Assembly: GCA_028554755.1 (NCBI GenBank)
Contig: JAPTOF010000004.1
Span: 1,247,501 to 1,311,500 of the forward strand
DNA: 64,000 nucleotides
Reading direction: 5' to 3'
From: Cordia subcordata
Lineage: Eukaryota > Streptophyta > Magnoliopsida > Boraginales > Cordiaceae
This document shows positions 36,559-49,042 of the stretch, piece by piece. How positions within the stretch are numbered: the first letter of the stretch is position 1; every line of letters begins with the position of its first letter. The translations under genes were made by a program, and so were the position numbers. Below the pieces are notes generated by a model. It was not told the origin of the DNA. It did not search any database and saw only the letters and a list, made by a program, of their open reading frames with translations.

Positions 36559-39500
36559 ATGTTTACTAACGGTAGGGGTGAAAAGTCTAGTAGCATTTTT
36601 CAGATGGTTGTTGGAGATGAAAGAAGCAGATGTAACCAAGAGGGTGTCAGCATTATAGCCAAAGGTGACAACTTTTCTACTTTATTTTATGTCTTTCATT
36701 CTTTGCATGTTTGTTTTATGATCAGTTTTAAATTTGTCGTTTGGTTTTTGTTAACCTTTCTGCTTTGAAATCTTTCTAGATAGCTTTCCATGCATGGATA
36801 TGGTTTGATCTGAAAGCAGCTTAACAAAGACGTTTTTTTTAAAAAAAAAAAAAGAAAAAGTTCTTTTCTCATAGAATTTTGCTGGATAAAACCGTCAATG
36901 TATCTGATGCGACGTTTTAGATTTCATGGATGCTCCAGCTTTTCTCACCAAATTTTATTTACATTGAAGATTATTTGAAGGTGCTCATAAGTTGGTCAAA
37001 ATAAATTATTTGACTAACTTATAAGCAATCCCAAACATGCACTTATAAGCAGCTCCAAACACGAACAAAGAGTAACGCGGTGCACCAAGTTTTTTCATAT
37101 GTGGGGTTCAGAAATGGTGAGCCCCATTTTGGTATACCACTTGTAACTGAATTCTTAAATTTTTTTTGGAAGTTCTGCAAATGTAGGACTTTTAAGATAA
37201 GTTGGTGTACGGGACTCTTTTGTGTCCAATGTGTTGACTATATATGTGTGTGTCTGAAGAAATGGTCGGACCAATTTGTTCTTCTGTACAAAACCTGAAG
37301 AATCTTTTTCAAGTTGTCATGCAAAATGGAGGATTTTTAAGCTCGATGGTGCACAAAATTCTACTGTGTGCATGTTTCGGTACTTGGTCACACAACTTTA
37401 ATCTGCTGTTGAGAGTCTAAAGAATTTTTTACCTTCTACTGAAGTCCTGCAAATGTAGGATTTTTCGACATTTAAGTTGAAATCTTAATTTTAGCTGGGT
37501 CTTCGATTGAATCTTAGGTAGATGAGATTTTGAAAAAGAGTTCCCTTTTTTTTTTCCCTTTTTTTCTCCTGTAACGGTTATAATTAATGCTTTCGTGATT
37601 ATTACCTGCGACTTTGAGTTGGTAACTAGTAAGTGCTTTGTCTTGTCGTATGTTTTGGTGCTTGGGAACATAGTTCTAATGTTGCATTTCATTGCGGACA
37701 GCAAGTTGGTGTTTTCATTTATTGAATCATCTTTATTATATCATAAATCATTGAATTTATCGGTTGCAAATAATCTGTTCCGTATATTTCTTAATTATGG
37801 TTACAGATAATCTGTTGCATATATTTCTTAATTATGCAGAATATTTGCAACATATGTATCCCATCACTGGTTCTGGATTTCCCACTTTTTCCTTCTCTTT
37901 TATTGTGGATGTGTTTTGGGGTTGTAGGATTCATTTTCCCATTCTCAGTTTTGATCTGTATCAAATGCAACCTCATTCAAATGTGTGATATGTGCTCAAA
38001 CAGCGTGGCTGTAATCTTTTCTGTTCTGCTTCTGAAATTCTAATGCAGCATTTTTGGCTTTTTCAGGGGAAGGTAATGAATTCTATAGGCAATTATGGCT
38101 TAAATGTGCTGGTCCTCTGGTTACCCTTCCTCGTGTTGGGGACAAGGTTTTTTACTTTCCTCAGGGTCATGTTGAACAGGTTTTATACTTCTCTAATTTT
38201 CTTTTATTTGACAGTAGTTGACAAAGATCCTCGTGTTCTTAACCATCGAACAGTAAGAAATCAGTAAACTATCGTGTGTGTATCGCCAATTCAAAGATAC
38301 TCTAACTAATTACTCATGAGTAACTGTAAATTATGCGTCATGGCACTGAGTGGTAGTAAATCATTGAAGTTGTCATGTTACATGTATTGCCATTTCAGAA
38401 AGGCATCCAGTCTTTTTGCTTGCGAGTAACTCCAATATGCATCATATATTCAATGTCTACTGGAAATCATTCAAATTCTCTTGCATTTTCCAATTCAAAA
38501 AAGGCTTAGTTACTCACGAGCGAGAAAGAAAGACTACTTATGCATAACGTCCCAATATGCGTCATGGCATTTGGCAGTAGGAAATCATTGAAGTTGTTGT
38601 GTATGGTCTTGAGTAATTCCAGTCTCCGTCTTGGCATTCAAAGTTGGGAAATCAATGAATTTTTTGTTTATTGCCAATTCCAAAGGCATAAACGTAGCAA
38701 TATGTGTCATTGCATTCAATAGTTGGATACCATTTAAGTTGTCATGTATCGCCAATTCAGAAAGGCATTACTCGCAATTATTCCAACATACATCATGGCG
38801 CTCCATAGATATTTCGACTAACTAACCATCAAAATAAAGGAAAATGCAAAAACAAAATGGACAAGCAAAGCAGTGAAGCAATTTTGTCATTAAAGCTAAT
38901 GCTACACATTTTTGTGTGTAAACTGATTGTTTGCATTTTGATATAACTTGATTACCTGCAGTCTAAATTGACCTGCCAATATGATAAAGTAACCTTTTAT
39001 ACTCTTTTGAACTTTTGCCATAGGTTGAGGCATGCACAAAAAAGGACATTGATGTGGAAATGCCAATTTACAATCTACCAGATAGGATTTTGTGCAAGGT
39101 TGTATACGTGCGTTTACAGGTACACCGTTTCCCTTTGCACTTAGGTTACTATGGTACTTTGATAGAAAGGTAACATGGAGTACTTAAAATGTAGTGTCAT
39201 TCATATTTGCTCTTTGTTATTGTTGCTTTTGATCTTACAGGCAGAGCCTATCACTGATGAGGTGTTTGCACAGATCACTTTGCTCCCAGAGGTAAAGATA
39301 AGATATTGATGATGTAAATTGATCTGAAGTACTCGTCAAGGCGAAAATTTATTTTCTTAGTTTTGTCATTACTTTTAAATAGCAAGCTGTGTTTACACTG
39401 GTCTATTATGCTTTCAACTAGTTTATTTAAAGAGGTCAAATGGACCTATACAAGTTCTTATATAGTTATCACCCTCATTTAATGTATCTTTTCCTTTGAA

Positions 39501-42500
39501 ATCCTTCCATCAATCCCTGTTTGCAATTTGGACTCTCACAGCGAGAGGGGTCAATTACGGAAGAGGGGAGTTCTTTATCACTGCCTGTCAAAAGTGATGC
39601 ACCCTCCTTCACCAAGAAACTCACTCCGTCTGATACAAGCACACACGGTGGCTGCTCTATTCCCAAGCGAGCAGCAGAAGAATGTTTTCCACATCTGGTT
39701 AGTAATCTAATTGTTTTATCCTTGAATCTGCAAATGCTGGTCTCAGTTTAATAGTAAACTTTATGCACATTCTTTTCCTTTCGATCTAACTATGACACTG
39801 ACCGAAGATGAGATCTCTTTGCCATCTTGTTTTCATGGATTACTGCTGGTCATAGGACATGTCTCAAGATTCTCCAGCTCAGGAATTGGTGGCAAAGGAT
39901 TTGCATGGGCTAGAATGGCATTTCCGCCATGTATATCGAGGTATCTTAGATGAAGGGGCTTCTAATTGATATATCAAATTTGGCGGACAACTCCTACCAA
40001 AATTTAGGTCTATTTAAGGTGATAAAAGAGCCTCATGATATTAGTCTTGTGAATGACGTTTTTGTTGAATGCAGGTCATCCGAAGCGTCACTTGTTCACT
40101 ACAGGGTGGAGCACCTTTGTGAGTGCAAAGAAGCTTGTCCCAGGAGATAGTTGTACATTTTTAAGGTCTCACTCTAGAAAATGAAAACTTTCATTTTTCA
40201 AAACTTAAACAAGGTGACAGGATGTTACTAATGACTAGCATCTTCTGTTTTTTGCTTTTAGAGGAAATGGTGATCTTTATGTTGGAGTGCAGCGTGCAAA
40301 GGTACAGCAAAACAAGGCATCGGCATCTGTCTTATCCAGCCAAAGCATGCAACATGGCATACTTGCCAGTGCCTTCCACGCAGTGTTGACTGGAACAATG
40401 TTTAATGTATATTACCGACCCTGGTAAGATAGAATAGTCATTGCAGGTTTTCTTTTCTTTTATTTTTCTTTTTCTAGGGTGGATCTTTGCAAGTCCAAAT
40501 TTCGAATGTATAAGGTGCAATAGGTGTCAGTACTAGGCAGATGTGTGTAACAATTGTAGATGGGAAACTTAACTTCATTTATCTTCAGGACAAGTCCGGC
40601 TGAGTTCATTATCCCATACAACTGTCACATGAAGGCTGCTGAAATTGAATATGAGGTTGGGAAAAGATTCAAGATGCAATTTGAAAGAAAAGGAGAGGAA
40701 GTCAGGACATCCCAATGCCTCAGGTAAGTGCTAATGAAATTGACCAATCATCTTTAGGATAGAGCTGTCATGATCTTAGGCTAAGGTAGTTTGGTTTCAG
40801 TATCTACTCTGGGCTGACACTGCAAACATACTTTTGGACAAATGTGATGCTGCCAGATTTTCAGGTACTATAACTGGTGCTGACGATATTGATCATATTA
40901 GATGGCCTGGTTCAGAATGGAGATGTCTCAAGGTAAAAAAGTTCAATGTTTGTCATGCAAGAAGCACTAGTACATATCACATGTTTATGTACATCTTTTC
41001 TTCTCCTATCCTTCTTTTATCTCTGAAAATAATCAAGTATAAATACATAACATAGAATACCGGTCCATTTGGCAATATGTTCTGTAGGTGAAATGGGAAA
41101 TTGATTCAAAATCACTTGTTCTTCCGGAAAGGGTGTCTCCATGGAGCATTGAACTTATTGAGATCTCCAAGAGGAAGAAGAAACCTACTGAATCCTATTC
41201 AAAGAGGTTATGTCCATTTGACCCATCAATTCCCTTCATTATCAAAAATGGTAAGAGATGAAACTGTTTAAATGCTTTTCAATGAACATTTTGTTTTCCA
41301 TTCAAGTGGTTACTTATATCACAAATACTGGAGTGAACCATCTCCAAGATGACTTCACCACATTGTTCTATTTGCTATCATCTGTATTTGATTTGTGGAA
41401 TCAAATTTCTTATTGGTCTGCTCCAAAGACTTCCTGAAGAGTCTGGATGAGCTAAGAAGTCCAAGACATATCGGGGTCTTGCAAGGTCAAGAAATCAAAA
41501 AGGAAGATGTTATTGCAGGTGAATCAGCTCAACAATGTAAATTGAATTTAACATTGCAGCCAAATGCCGAGAGGGAACAAGTGCCAGTTGGACTGGCGAA
41601 TAAGAAGGATCTTCAGGACCATGATTTGAATAAGAATCCTGGTACTAACAAATTACCATCTGATGGGAAGGCTTCAAGTTTGATGTTTGTTAACGCTAGG
41701 TCCTCAACAATATCTTCAGATGAAGACCATGATACTTTTGGAGCTTGCTCAATGTTGCCTGTCCAGAATGTCAATCCTCTCAATTATGAATATCAAGAGA
41801 AGGGCCAGACTGAACCTTTGGAAAGCCAACCAGATGGCACCAGCAAATTCATGCTTTTTGGTATCAATATATTTCACAGTCACTCGGAACTCCCTTTACC
41901 ACAAATAATTGATGGTGGGGGTCATTCAGGCAATCCTAATACTTCACCACCTGTTGTATCACATTTGAGCAATACTGAGTCCATCAATGCTCAGGAGTGT
42001 TCTAAGAGAATTTCTAGCAATCTTCTGGAAGGTCAATGCGGGAACTGCTGTTTCCTAGCTGGCCGGAGTTGCACAAAGGTAATCATTCAAGATGCTATCC
42101 CTGTTGGAATTCTTTTGACCATTTTCCCTGAGATCCTGAAAATCCTTCCAGTCTCTTGATCTGCTTGCTCTCATTGATTAGTTTTTCTGGTAGACATCAT
42201 TTTAACACATATATGCCTGTTAGGTACTGAAGAGTGGAACTGCTCTAGGAAGGTCTGTTAACCTCTCACGCGTTAATGGTTATGAAGAACTCATTAGGCA
42301 GCTCGATGAGATGTTTGACTTTAATGGAACATTGATCAACGGGAGCTGCGGTTGGCAAGTAAGTTACACGGATAGTGAAGGCGATGTGATGTTGCTAGCA
42401 GATTATGCATGGCCGTGAGTATCAAATTCTCGAAGTCATTTGATTGCTTGGTACTTGTCTGATACACATGGATTATGTAGTGGCTGTCCTGATTCCAGTC

Positions 42501-42599
42501 TGGAACCAATATTCATGCAGGGAATTCCTAACCACGGTTCGAAAATTGTTCATCCGTCCGAAAAATGCTGCTGATTTTTGGAATGCTGATGCACCATAA
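36559..42599 (+). CDS. Auxin response factor (ARF), B3 + ARF + PB1, complete, 14 exons
   Basis: Nuclear transcription factor that binds auxin response elements and multimerises with Aux/IAA proteins. Exons: 36559-36664, 38067-38179, 39024-39119, 39241-39291, 39542-39697, 39856-39940, 40075-40165, 40262-40423, 40589-40723, 40857-40932, 41088-41250, 41429-42078, 42224-42414, 42521-42599; 717 residues. Residues 40-120 hold [12 protein letters not shown] and [11 protein letters not shown]. The B3 domain (about 147-250) has [17 protein letters not shown] and [19 protein letters not shown], keeping His/Gly and Arg-Pro-Arg DNA contacts. The ARF domain (about 280-365) includes [26 protein letters not shown] and [15 protein letters not shown]. 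The middle region (about 400-625) is not Q-rich and has MLFGI, a variant of the RLFG repression motif, so a class B repressor is inferred. PB1 (about 629-706) keeps the Lys of VLKSG and YTDSEGD but reads ADYAW where relatives have GDDPW. Exon 12 carries a tasiR-ARF site, pointing to the ARF2/3/4 group, though B3 is divergent. Confidence 0.93.
38275..38820. repeat. Diverged ~100-base minisatellite in ARF intron 2
   Basis: Five to six imperfect units containing the ordered motifs GAGTAACT, CAATATGCGTCATGGCAT, AGTAGGAAATCATTGAAGTT, GTCATGTAT and GCCAATTCAGAAAGGCAT. Unit length is roughly 75 to 120 bases. Copies are well diverged and several are truncated. The array fills much of the intron between the second and third ARF exons. 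Confidence 0.75.
41473..41493 (+). promoter_or_regulatory. tasiR-ARF target site in ARF exon 12
   Basis: GGTCTTGCAAGGTCAAGAA matches the conserved target of the TAS3-derived tasiR-ARF small RNAs. Only the two 5'-most bases (GG here, AA in the usual site) differ over the 21-base window. It encodes GVLQGQE in frame, at residues 427-433, the same peptide context seen in ARF2/3/4 proteins. One site is present; no second copy was found in the coding sequence. Expected effect: cleavage or repression of the mRNA by AGO1-loaded tasiRNA. Confidence 0.88.
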
Positions 42600-42816
42600 T
42601 CACTATAGACAACAGATAGCATTTTGTTGTTCTGTCCATGTAATATACACTTTGTCTGTAAGTTGCTACTAACAAATAACATGCATAAACTTTCTGTAAG
42701 ATCTTTCACTTTCCGTTAGTAACATAAGTTCCCTTTTTTGCAATGCTACTTTTTCAAGAGAGTCCAATTGCCAATTAGCTGATACAACCATGTGTTTCCC
42801 GAGGGGCATTCTTTTC

Positions 42817-43140
42817 GTACTGTTTTGGAAATGAAATTTATGGTCAGAATCGGATCCAATTGTAAATTATCCTCATCATGAGAAATATGATGACTACTAT
42901 ATTCCAAATCTTCCCTTATATCACACCTTGAATTGTCAATTCAACAAGTTTGCCATGTGCAAGAACAACAAAAAACCTTTCTTTTTGTATTATTTCGGAT
43001 ATAAAAATAATGGTAAGAATTGGATTCAATTGTGAATTATCCTCTTCAGAAATATGATGACTACCCTATTTCAAATCTTTCCTTATATCGCACCTTGAAT
43101 TGTCAATTCGACAAGACTGCCATGTGCAAGGATAACAAAT
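42817..43140. repeat. Two tandem 170-base copies downstream of ARF
   Basis: The blocks TGGTCAGAATCGGATCCAAT, AAATATGATGACTAC, CTTATATCACACCTTGAATT and GCCATGTGCAAGAA occur twice, 170 bases apart, with moderate divergence. The array starts just after the ARF 3' UTR region. Confidence 0.75.
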
Positions 43141-43786
43141 TGTCAAGCAAGTAGGACACACGTCAAAATTACCGAGTTATATAATCTATAGCTCCTTTTT
43201 AAAAAGATAGTTGACTCTTTAGTGTTTTAATATTTTGTATTTGATGTAAATCTTTATCTAAACATACACTTAATTAATTGTTATTAATACAAATCATTTA
43301 ATATTAACGGAGGGTTATAAGAAAAAAAAATTTCATTTATATTTTCCCTTCTCTTTATAACAACACTCTCTCCCACTCGTTCTCTCTCTCCTCATTACAG
43401 TTCTTTCTCCCTCTTATTATTACAACTATTTTCTCTTTCCTCATTTATATATAAACTCACACTACTTTCTCTTCCCCTCCCTCCCTCTCTCACAAGCCTC
43501 CCACACTTTTTCGGCTAAAATATAATTGAATTAAGGAAGAAAAGAGGTTACATCAGTTAGCCAACATTTATTTCACTTACTTTTTTTAAATATTTGCTTT
43601 TTATCCTTCCAAAATTTTATTATATAAAATCCAAATAAATTTCCCTCTAAAATTGCTGGCCAAAAAGAAGTAAGTTCATACAATCATCTACGATATATTC
43701 TTATGCTTTTACATTATAATAATATCATAATCATAATTTAAGTTTATAAAATAATATAATTATAGCAAATTATTTATTATATAATT
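43141..43786. other. AT-rich spacer with CT-rich tract
   Basis: No gene seen. A CT/TC-rich tract at about 43350-43510 precedes AT-rich DNA into which the TRIM element inserted. Confidence 0.4.
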
Positions 43787-44487
43787 TGTAACGCCCCATC
43801 CCACATCGGTTCTTTGTGAGATTTGTGTGCACTTTATAATGACTTGGGTTCACTATTACTGTTATCACTGGCTTAAGCATTTTAGGCCAGTTGGTTAGAC
43901 TCAAGTGTGGTGATAGGCCAGTAGTTGGGCCTGGGTCGTTACAGGTGGTATCAGAGTAGGCTCTGGTCAGATTCTACGCTACCTGGGGTTCTGGGCTGTG
44001 GTTCTGTTATTGTGTTTGGGCTGTGACGAGGACGTCGCGTCTTTAAGGGGGGGAGTTTGTAACGCCCCATCCCACATCGGTTCTTTGTGAGATTTGTGTG
44101 CACTTTATAATGACTTTACGCTGCCTGGGGTTCTGGGCTGTGGTTCTATTATTGTGTTTGGGCCTGTGGTTCTGTTATTGTGTTTGGTTTGTGAGATTTG
44201 TGTGCACTTTATAATGACTTTACGCTGCCTGGGGTTCTGGGCTGTGGTTCTATTATTGTGTTTGGGCCTGTGGTTCTGTTATTGTGTTTGGGCCGCGACG
44301 CAGACGTCGAGTCTTTAAGGGGGGGGAGTTTGTAACGCCCCATCTCACATCGGTTCTTTATAATATTTGTGTGCACTTTATAATGACTTGGGTTCACTAC
44401 TACTGTCATCACCGGCTTAAGCATTTTGGGCCAGTTGGTTAGGCTCAAGTGTGGTGGTAGGCCAATAGTTGGGCCTAGGTCGTTACA
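43787..44487 (+). mobile_element. TRIM retroelement, complete, with internal tandem duplications
   Basis: Terminal-repeat retrotransposon in miniature. The 5' LTR is 43787-43943 and the 3' LTR 44331-44487, both 157 bases. Each starts TGTAACGCCCCAT and ends CGTTACA, and they differ at about a dozen sites. TAATT flanks both ends (43782-43786 and 44488-44492) as a perfect 5-bp target duplication. The primer-binding site TGGTATCAGAGT starts 43946 and matches 11 of 12 bases of the complement of the initiator Met tRNA 3' end. A purine tract AAGGGGGGGGAGTT precedes the 3' LTR, and a second similar tract precedes an internal LTR head at 44058. From there 59 bases of LTR are joined straight to internal sequence, and a 104-base unit repeats (44087-44190, 44191-44294). 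It has no coding capacity. The orientation follows the PBS. Confidence 0.92.
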
Positions 44488-46603
44488 TAATTGTTATAAA
44501 AAAATTTATTACAAGAAAAATTTTATATGTGATTTTTTTTTTAAAAAATAGCAGTTTAGATAGAGAAACAAATAAAAATGCTGCAATGCTACATAACTAT
44601 TTTCTACCCATTATATGTGTGGGAGACAATATAGAGTTTTTTTTAAAAAAAAAATCATAAAAGACAAAGTCTGTCATATATTAGTGAGGCTGAGATGCAG
44701 AACACTAAGAGGCTAAAAGTGCTTTTTCTTTGGTAAAGAAATATAATGAAGAAAAACATATTAAGATAACATAGAAGGAAAAATGGTATGAGGTATATGA
44801 TAGGAAAAAAAAAATGTAAGAAAGATAGAGAAAAAAATTACAAGACATTAAAAGAAAAATAGAATAAGGCATTAAGGTTATCATAGGAAAAAAAAAACTA
44901 AAACACTAATTGGACAAATAACTGTTATACTAATATAAAGCTTCCCATTTTCTTTCACTTACCCCTATTAGTTTTTTCTTTTATTTTTTCAAATCATAAT
45001 AATATTATTTAATAAATTGACTATAAAGTAAAAGTAACGTACTAGACGTAAGTTAATTATGTTTGTTTAATTATTATTGTAACTTAAAAGAGTATTATAA
45101 ATTACAATATTATTATAACTTAGTAGATTATCATTAATCATAATATTAACGCTTTATATTTTCTTTCACTTCCTTCAATCAATTTTTTTATTTTTTTTCT
45201 CTCAAATGACAATAATATTATTTAGCTAAAAGCAAATTTAATAATTAACCACATTAAATGTATAACTAAATTGATGATATCTTTTCCAATTTTGCAAACT
45301 AAGTCTTCCATACATATATATCATAAATACTAAAATTTTAACATGATTCATTAATTGGATCAAAACCAAAATAATAATAAAGAGCTTTAGGTTTTCTTTA
45401 TTTACAATTTTTTTTCTTTCTCTTCAATCATAATAATATTATTTGGATAATAATAAAGTTTTATTAACTAACAAGTAACAACATAAATCTATGATGGTTT
45501 CTTTCTAACTTTGTGAGTCTCCTGTGCTTATAAATAAAAGTATGGTTTAAAATACTTGACTGGGTAGCATCTCATGATTATATCTTTTTTAAAGAAAAAA
45601 TAGTGTTTCTTTTTATTCTAGGATAAGTTTTGTTTCTTTTAATTCATTGATTTGCAAGTCTTATATTGTCAAATTACAAGCATAAGAATATATTTAATTT
45701 ACCTAATTAAAAAATGTATTTTCTCATTTATCCTTATTAACACATGAAATGTAAAATATTAAAAGATCATTTATAAATTTAAAGTGGATCATTTACATAA
45801 ATTAATTTTAAAAAGTTCAAATTTATAAATAACAATGACGATTTATCAAATACAAGGGGTCATCCTCTTAATTCCATTTAGCTTGGTTAAAGTGGACAAT
45901 ATTATATATTAGAAAAATCTTAGTAATACTAATTTCTTAATTGCAACATGATTTCAAATGTGGACACCATATTTTTTTAATAAGAGAACAAAATTAATTA
46001 TAAGTCATGTATTATCATTTTCATCTAAAGTTATTAATTTTCAGAGTAAATTATGTCATACTTCTCTACTATTGCTTTAATTTTCAAATTTGTCCCTAAT
46101 ATTTTAAAATATTCAAACTAATCTCCAAGATTTTACAAAGATCTATAATCTATTATGTATGATTATTTATAGCTCAATATCTTTACAGTACTACTAATAA
46201 AATTATACATAAAAATGTAAGAGGCTTTAGAAGATGCCACATCATTTTCCAAAAAGTCTTACGAGGAGACACATCATATTAACTATCTTTTAGTTTGAAG
46301 CTATATGAGAAATTTTTAATTTTTGTAGGCTTTATTTTTAATAATTACTCAATAACAAATATAACAAATAAAAAAAATTATATTTATAGAATGTCCAAAA
46401 TGAGAAAAAATACATAAAATTATATTTATAGGTCGCTTAAAGAAAAAAAAATTAAAAAAAAAAATTAATAATAATCAATTTTAAGATGTTCTCGAACATG
46501 ACGTATTATCTTAGTATCTTTTAATTTGTAACAGGATTATATGTATGTATATATCTATCTATCTATCTATTTATCTATCTATCTATTTATGTATGAATGT
46601 ATG

Positions 46604-46697
46604 TAATTAGTTTGGCAAAGACATTCACAAAATCCCAGCTCCATATTCTTTTTGTCAGCTGCTAGCTCTATATGGGAACGTAAACCATGTTATGTAG

Positions 46698-46738
<41 letters not shown>

Positions 46739-46966
46739 TGGCATGCATTGCTTTTCATACTTCATATATATATGTGTGTGTATATGTACGTATGTATATA
46801 CTTATATATATGTATAAGTGTATGTACTTATGTATGTATGTGTTTATATATGCATGTATGTAATTAGTTTGGCAAAGAGTCTCACAAAAGCCCAGCTCTA
46901 TACTCTTTTGGTCAATTGCTAGTTCTATATGGGAACTTAAACTATGTTATGCAAATATATATATCG
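46604..46966. repeat. 257-base-period duplication carrying microsatellites
   Basis: Segments of about 105 bases, both starting TAATTAGTTTGGCAAAGA and continuing through CTATATGGGAAC to a TATATA run, occur at 46604 and 46861. TATG/TATA/CA microsatellites lie between and beside them. The copies differ by scattered substitutions. Confidence 0.7.
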
Positions 46967-48705
46967 CGGGAAAAAACTCCACACACATATAATCCTCTCA
47001 AACTTAATCTTTGCATTAATTAAACACCTCATTCATCTTTTTCTTTTTCAAAAATTTGCTTTTTCTTCGTTTCAGCTAAAACTCAATATAAAATATACCC
47101 TAAGACTTTGGTTGTTTACGTGTCTTCTTTTTCTTTCTTTTTTTTTCTTTGTCGTGGTTGTTCTATTTTAAAAGGTCAATAACTTATTCCTTTTTCAATT
47201 CGGTTAAAAGGTGAATATGAGATTTTTGTAATATTTCTGGGAGTTAAATATAATTTAAAATGTAAATTGTTGTAATTTTATTATATTTTACAGTTAGAGC
47301 CTTCCAATGTTTATTCACGTGTATGTGCTTTAGCTTATACTATATATAAGCTTCGTTATAATCGGTTTTGATATAGTGAAAATTAGTATAAAAATCCTGT
47401 GCGATGTATGGAAATGATATATTTTTTTAAAATTTTATATTATTTTTAATCTTAGAGCATATATTAACTCATATTTGTTTTTCGATTGTTTCAATTTATT
47501 GAAAAATAATTTATCAATTAAAGGTATAATTTTTTTAATTTAAACATTTAGATATATTATTGTTTAGCGTCAATCTTAATCAAACGCTTACCAATAAAAA
47601 ATAAAAAATTGATTGTAACAATTATAAAAATCAAATTGTACATATCGAAGACGGAAATGCATGTCAGAGGAGGCAGCCACACTTGCTTTTTTATTACAAA
47701 TCACAGGATCGAAGGCGAAAATACAGGTCAAAGAAAGCAGCCGAGATAGTGATACCTGGCTTGGTGGGGTTGATGTCAAAACGTAAAGCCTTTCTTAAAT
47801 TTTCCTAATATATATATATATATATATATATATGCATGTATATGTATATGTATATGCATATTTATATATGTATATATAAACACACACATACAAGTTGGTT
47901 AATGCACTAGAAATGACAAAATAGCTGTTGGTAGTTGGATATTCAATAATGAAAAAAAAAAACAAAATATTTAATTCAAATAACATTTTAATTTTATTTA
48001 TTAAGGGTAAAGTAGACAATAAGAATGTTAAATTATAAATATATCCCCATTTTGGCTATTTTTGGCCAAGTTTTTTTTGCCACAATTTTTTTTCCTTTCA
48101 AAAATAAACTAACCAAAAGTTATTAACTTTTGAAAAAGAAAATTCAGAGCAGTAGTGGTTACAAGAAAAAGTAATTAATAATCTTGCAAAATATAACACG
48201 CGATTCATAAATATCACCATGATGCAACCGACGCTTGAATTAATAATTCTTTAACTATTGGGCCCAACTGGTAGGCCAGCCTAAATATTTTATGTTCCAT
48301 GATCATTGGTTTGTGGCCCCTCCAAAACCTTGCATTACCAATGTGTTTCGTATCTAAGCTGATAATTTTCTTTTAATGAATAAAGAATTCTGTTTTTAAT
48401 CATTAATTACGTGAATTATTGTTTTAATTTGAGCCATAGGTAGATTATTCATATTTGACTTTTTTTGTTCTTATTTGACTTATTTATCCATGTCATGGTC
48501 TTTTTAATTCGCTGTTCTCACTATTTTTTTTTTAAAACAAACTCACGAGACTTAAACCTAAGTATCACCCAATCATTGTCCCTCATGGGTTTCAAACTCA
48601 GCATCGTTTGAACTATTCCTTAATCCCATTTAATTTTTCCACCATCAAACTAACATCAATGCATGAACTTACATGTCAAAATAATGCTAATAGAAGAGTG
48701 AGATA

Positions 48706-49020
48706 TACAAAAGGCCCCTTTAGTTTTCATATTTTTTGAATAAGTTCTCATTATTTGAAAAGGTTCAGATTAGTCATCAATATTTTGCAAATATATCAAA
48801 TTAGTCCCTATTGTTTGAAACAGGTTTAAATTAGCTCTCAATATTCACAAAGTCATTCAAATAAGTCCTCAAAATGAGATAAAATAATGGAGACTAATTT
48901 GAATAAGTTTATAAAACATCAAGAATTGATATGATTTTTTTGAAATAACAAGGACTAATTTAATTATATTTTGAAACATCAAGGATTAATTTAAATTTTT
49001 TTTAAATAGTAGGGACAAAT
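48706..49020. repeat. Degenerate inverted repeat of ATTAGTCCCTAT-type units
   Basis: The left arm contains repeated ATTAGTCCCTATTGTTTGAA-like units. The right arm contains their reverse complement (AACAAGGACTAATTT and AACATCAAGGATTAATTT). The overall layout is an imperfect foldback of about 300 bases, a pattern common in old plant transposon debris. No termini were defined. Confidence 0.45.
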
Positions 49021-49042
49021 TTAAAATAAAATGACAACTTTA

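Larger units (their letters stand above)
44488..49042. other. Repeat-rich, AT-rich intergenic DNA, no gene supported
   Basis: About 4.5 kb, very AT-rich. It holds the duplicated microsatellite block at 46604-46966, a TA microsatellite at 47808-47832 and the inverted-repeat block at 48706-49020. Short open frames here either overlap microsatellites or lack any family resemblance. Confidence 0.5.

Noticed and set aside
36169..36639. A 156-codon minus-strand open frame beside the ARF leader
   Set aside because: It runs through CA/GT microsatellites and poly-purine tracts, encodes low-complexity sequence, and lies opposite the likely ARF leader.
43787..44487. Cassandra-type retroelement
   Set aside because: The LTRs start with the similar TGTAACG motif, but I see no 5S rRNA-like promoter region within the 157 bases, so only the general TRIM class is supported.
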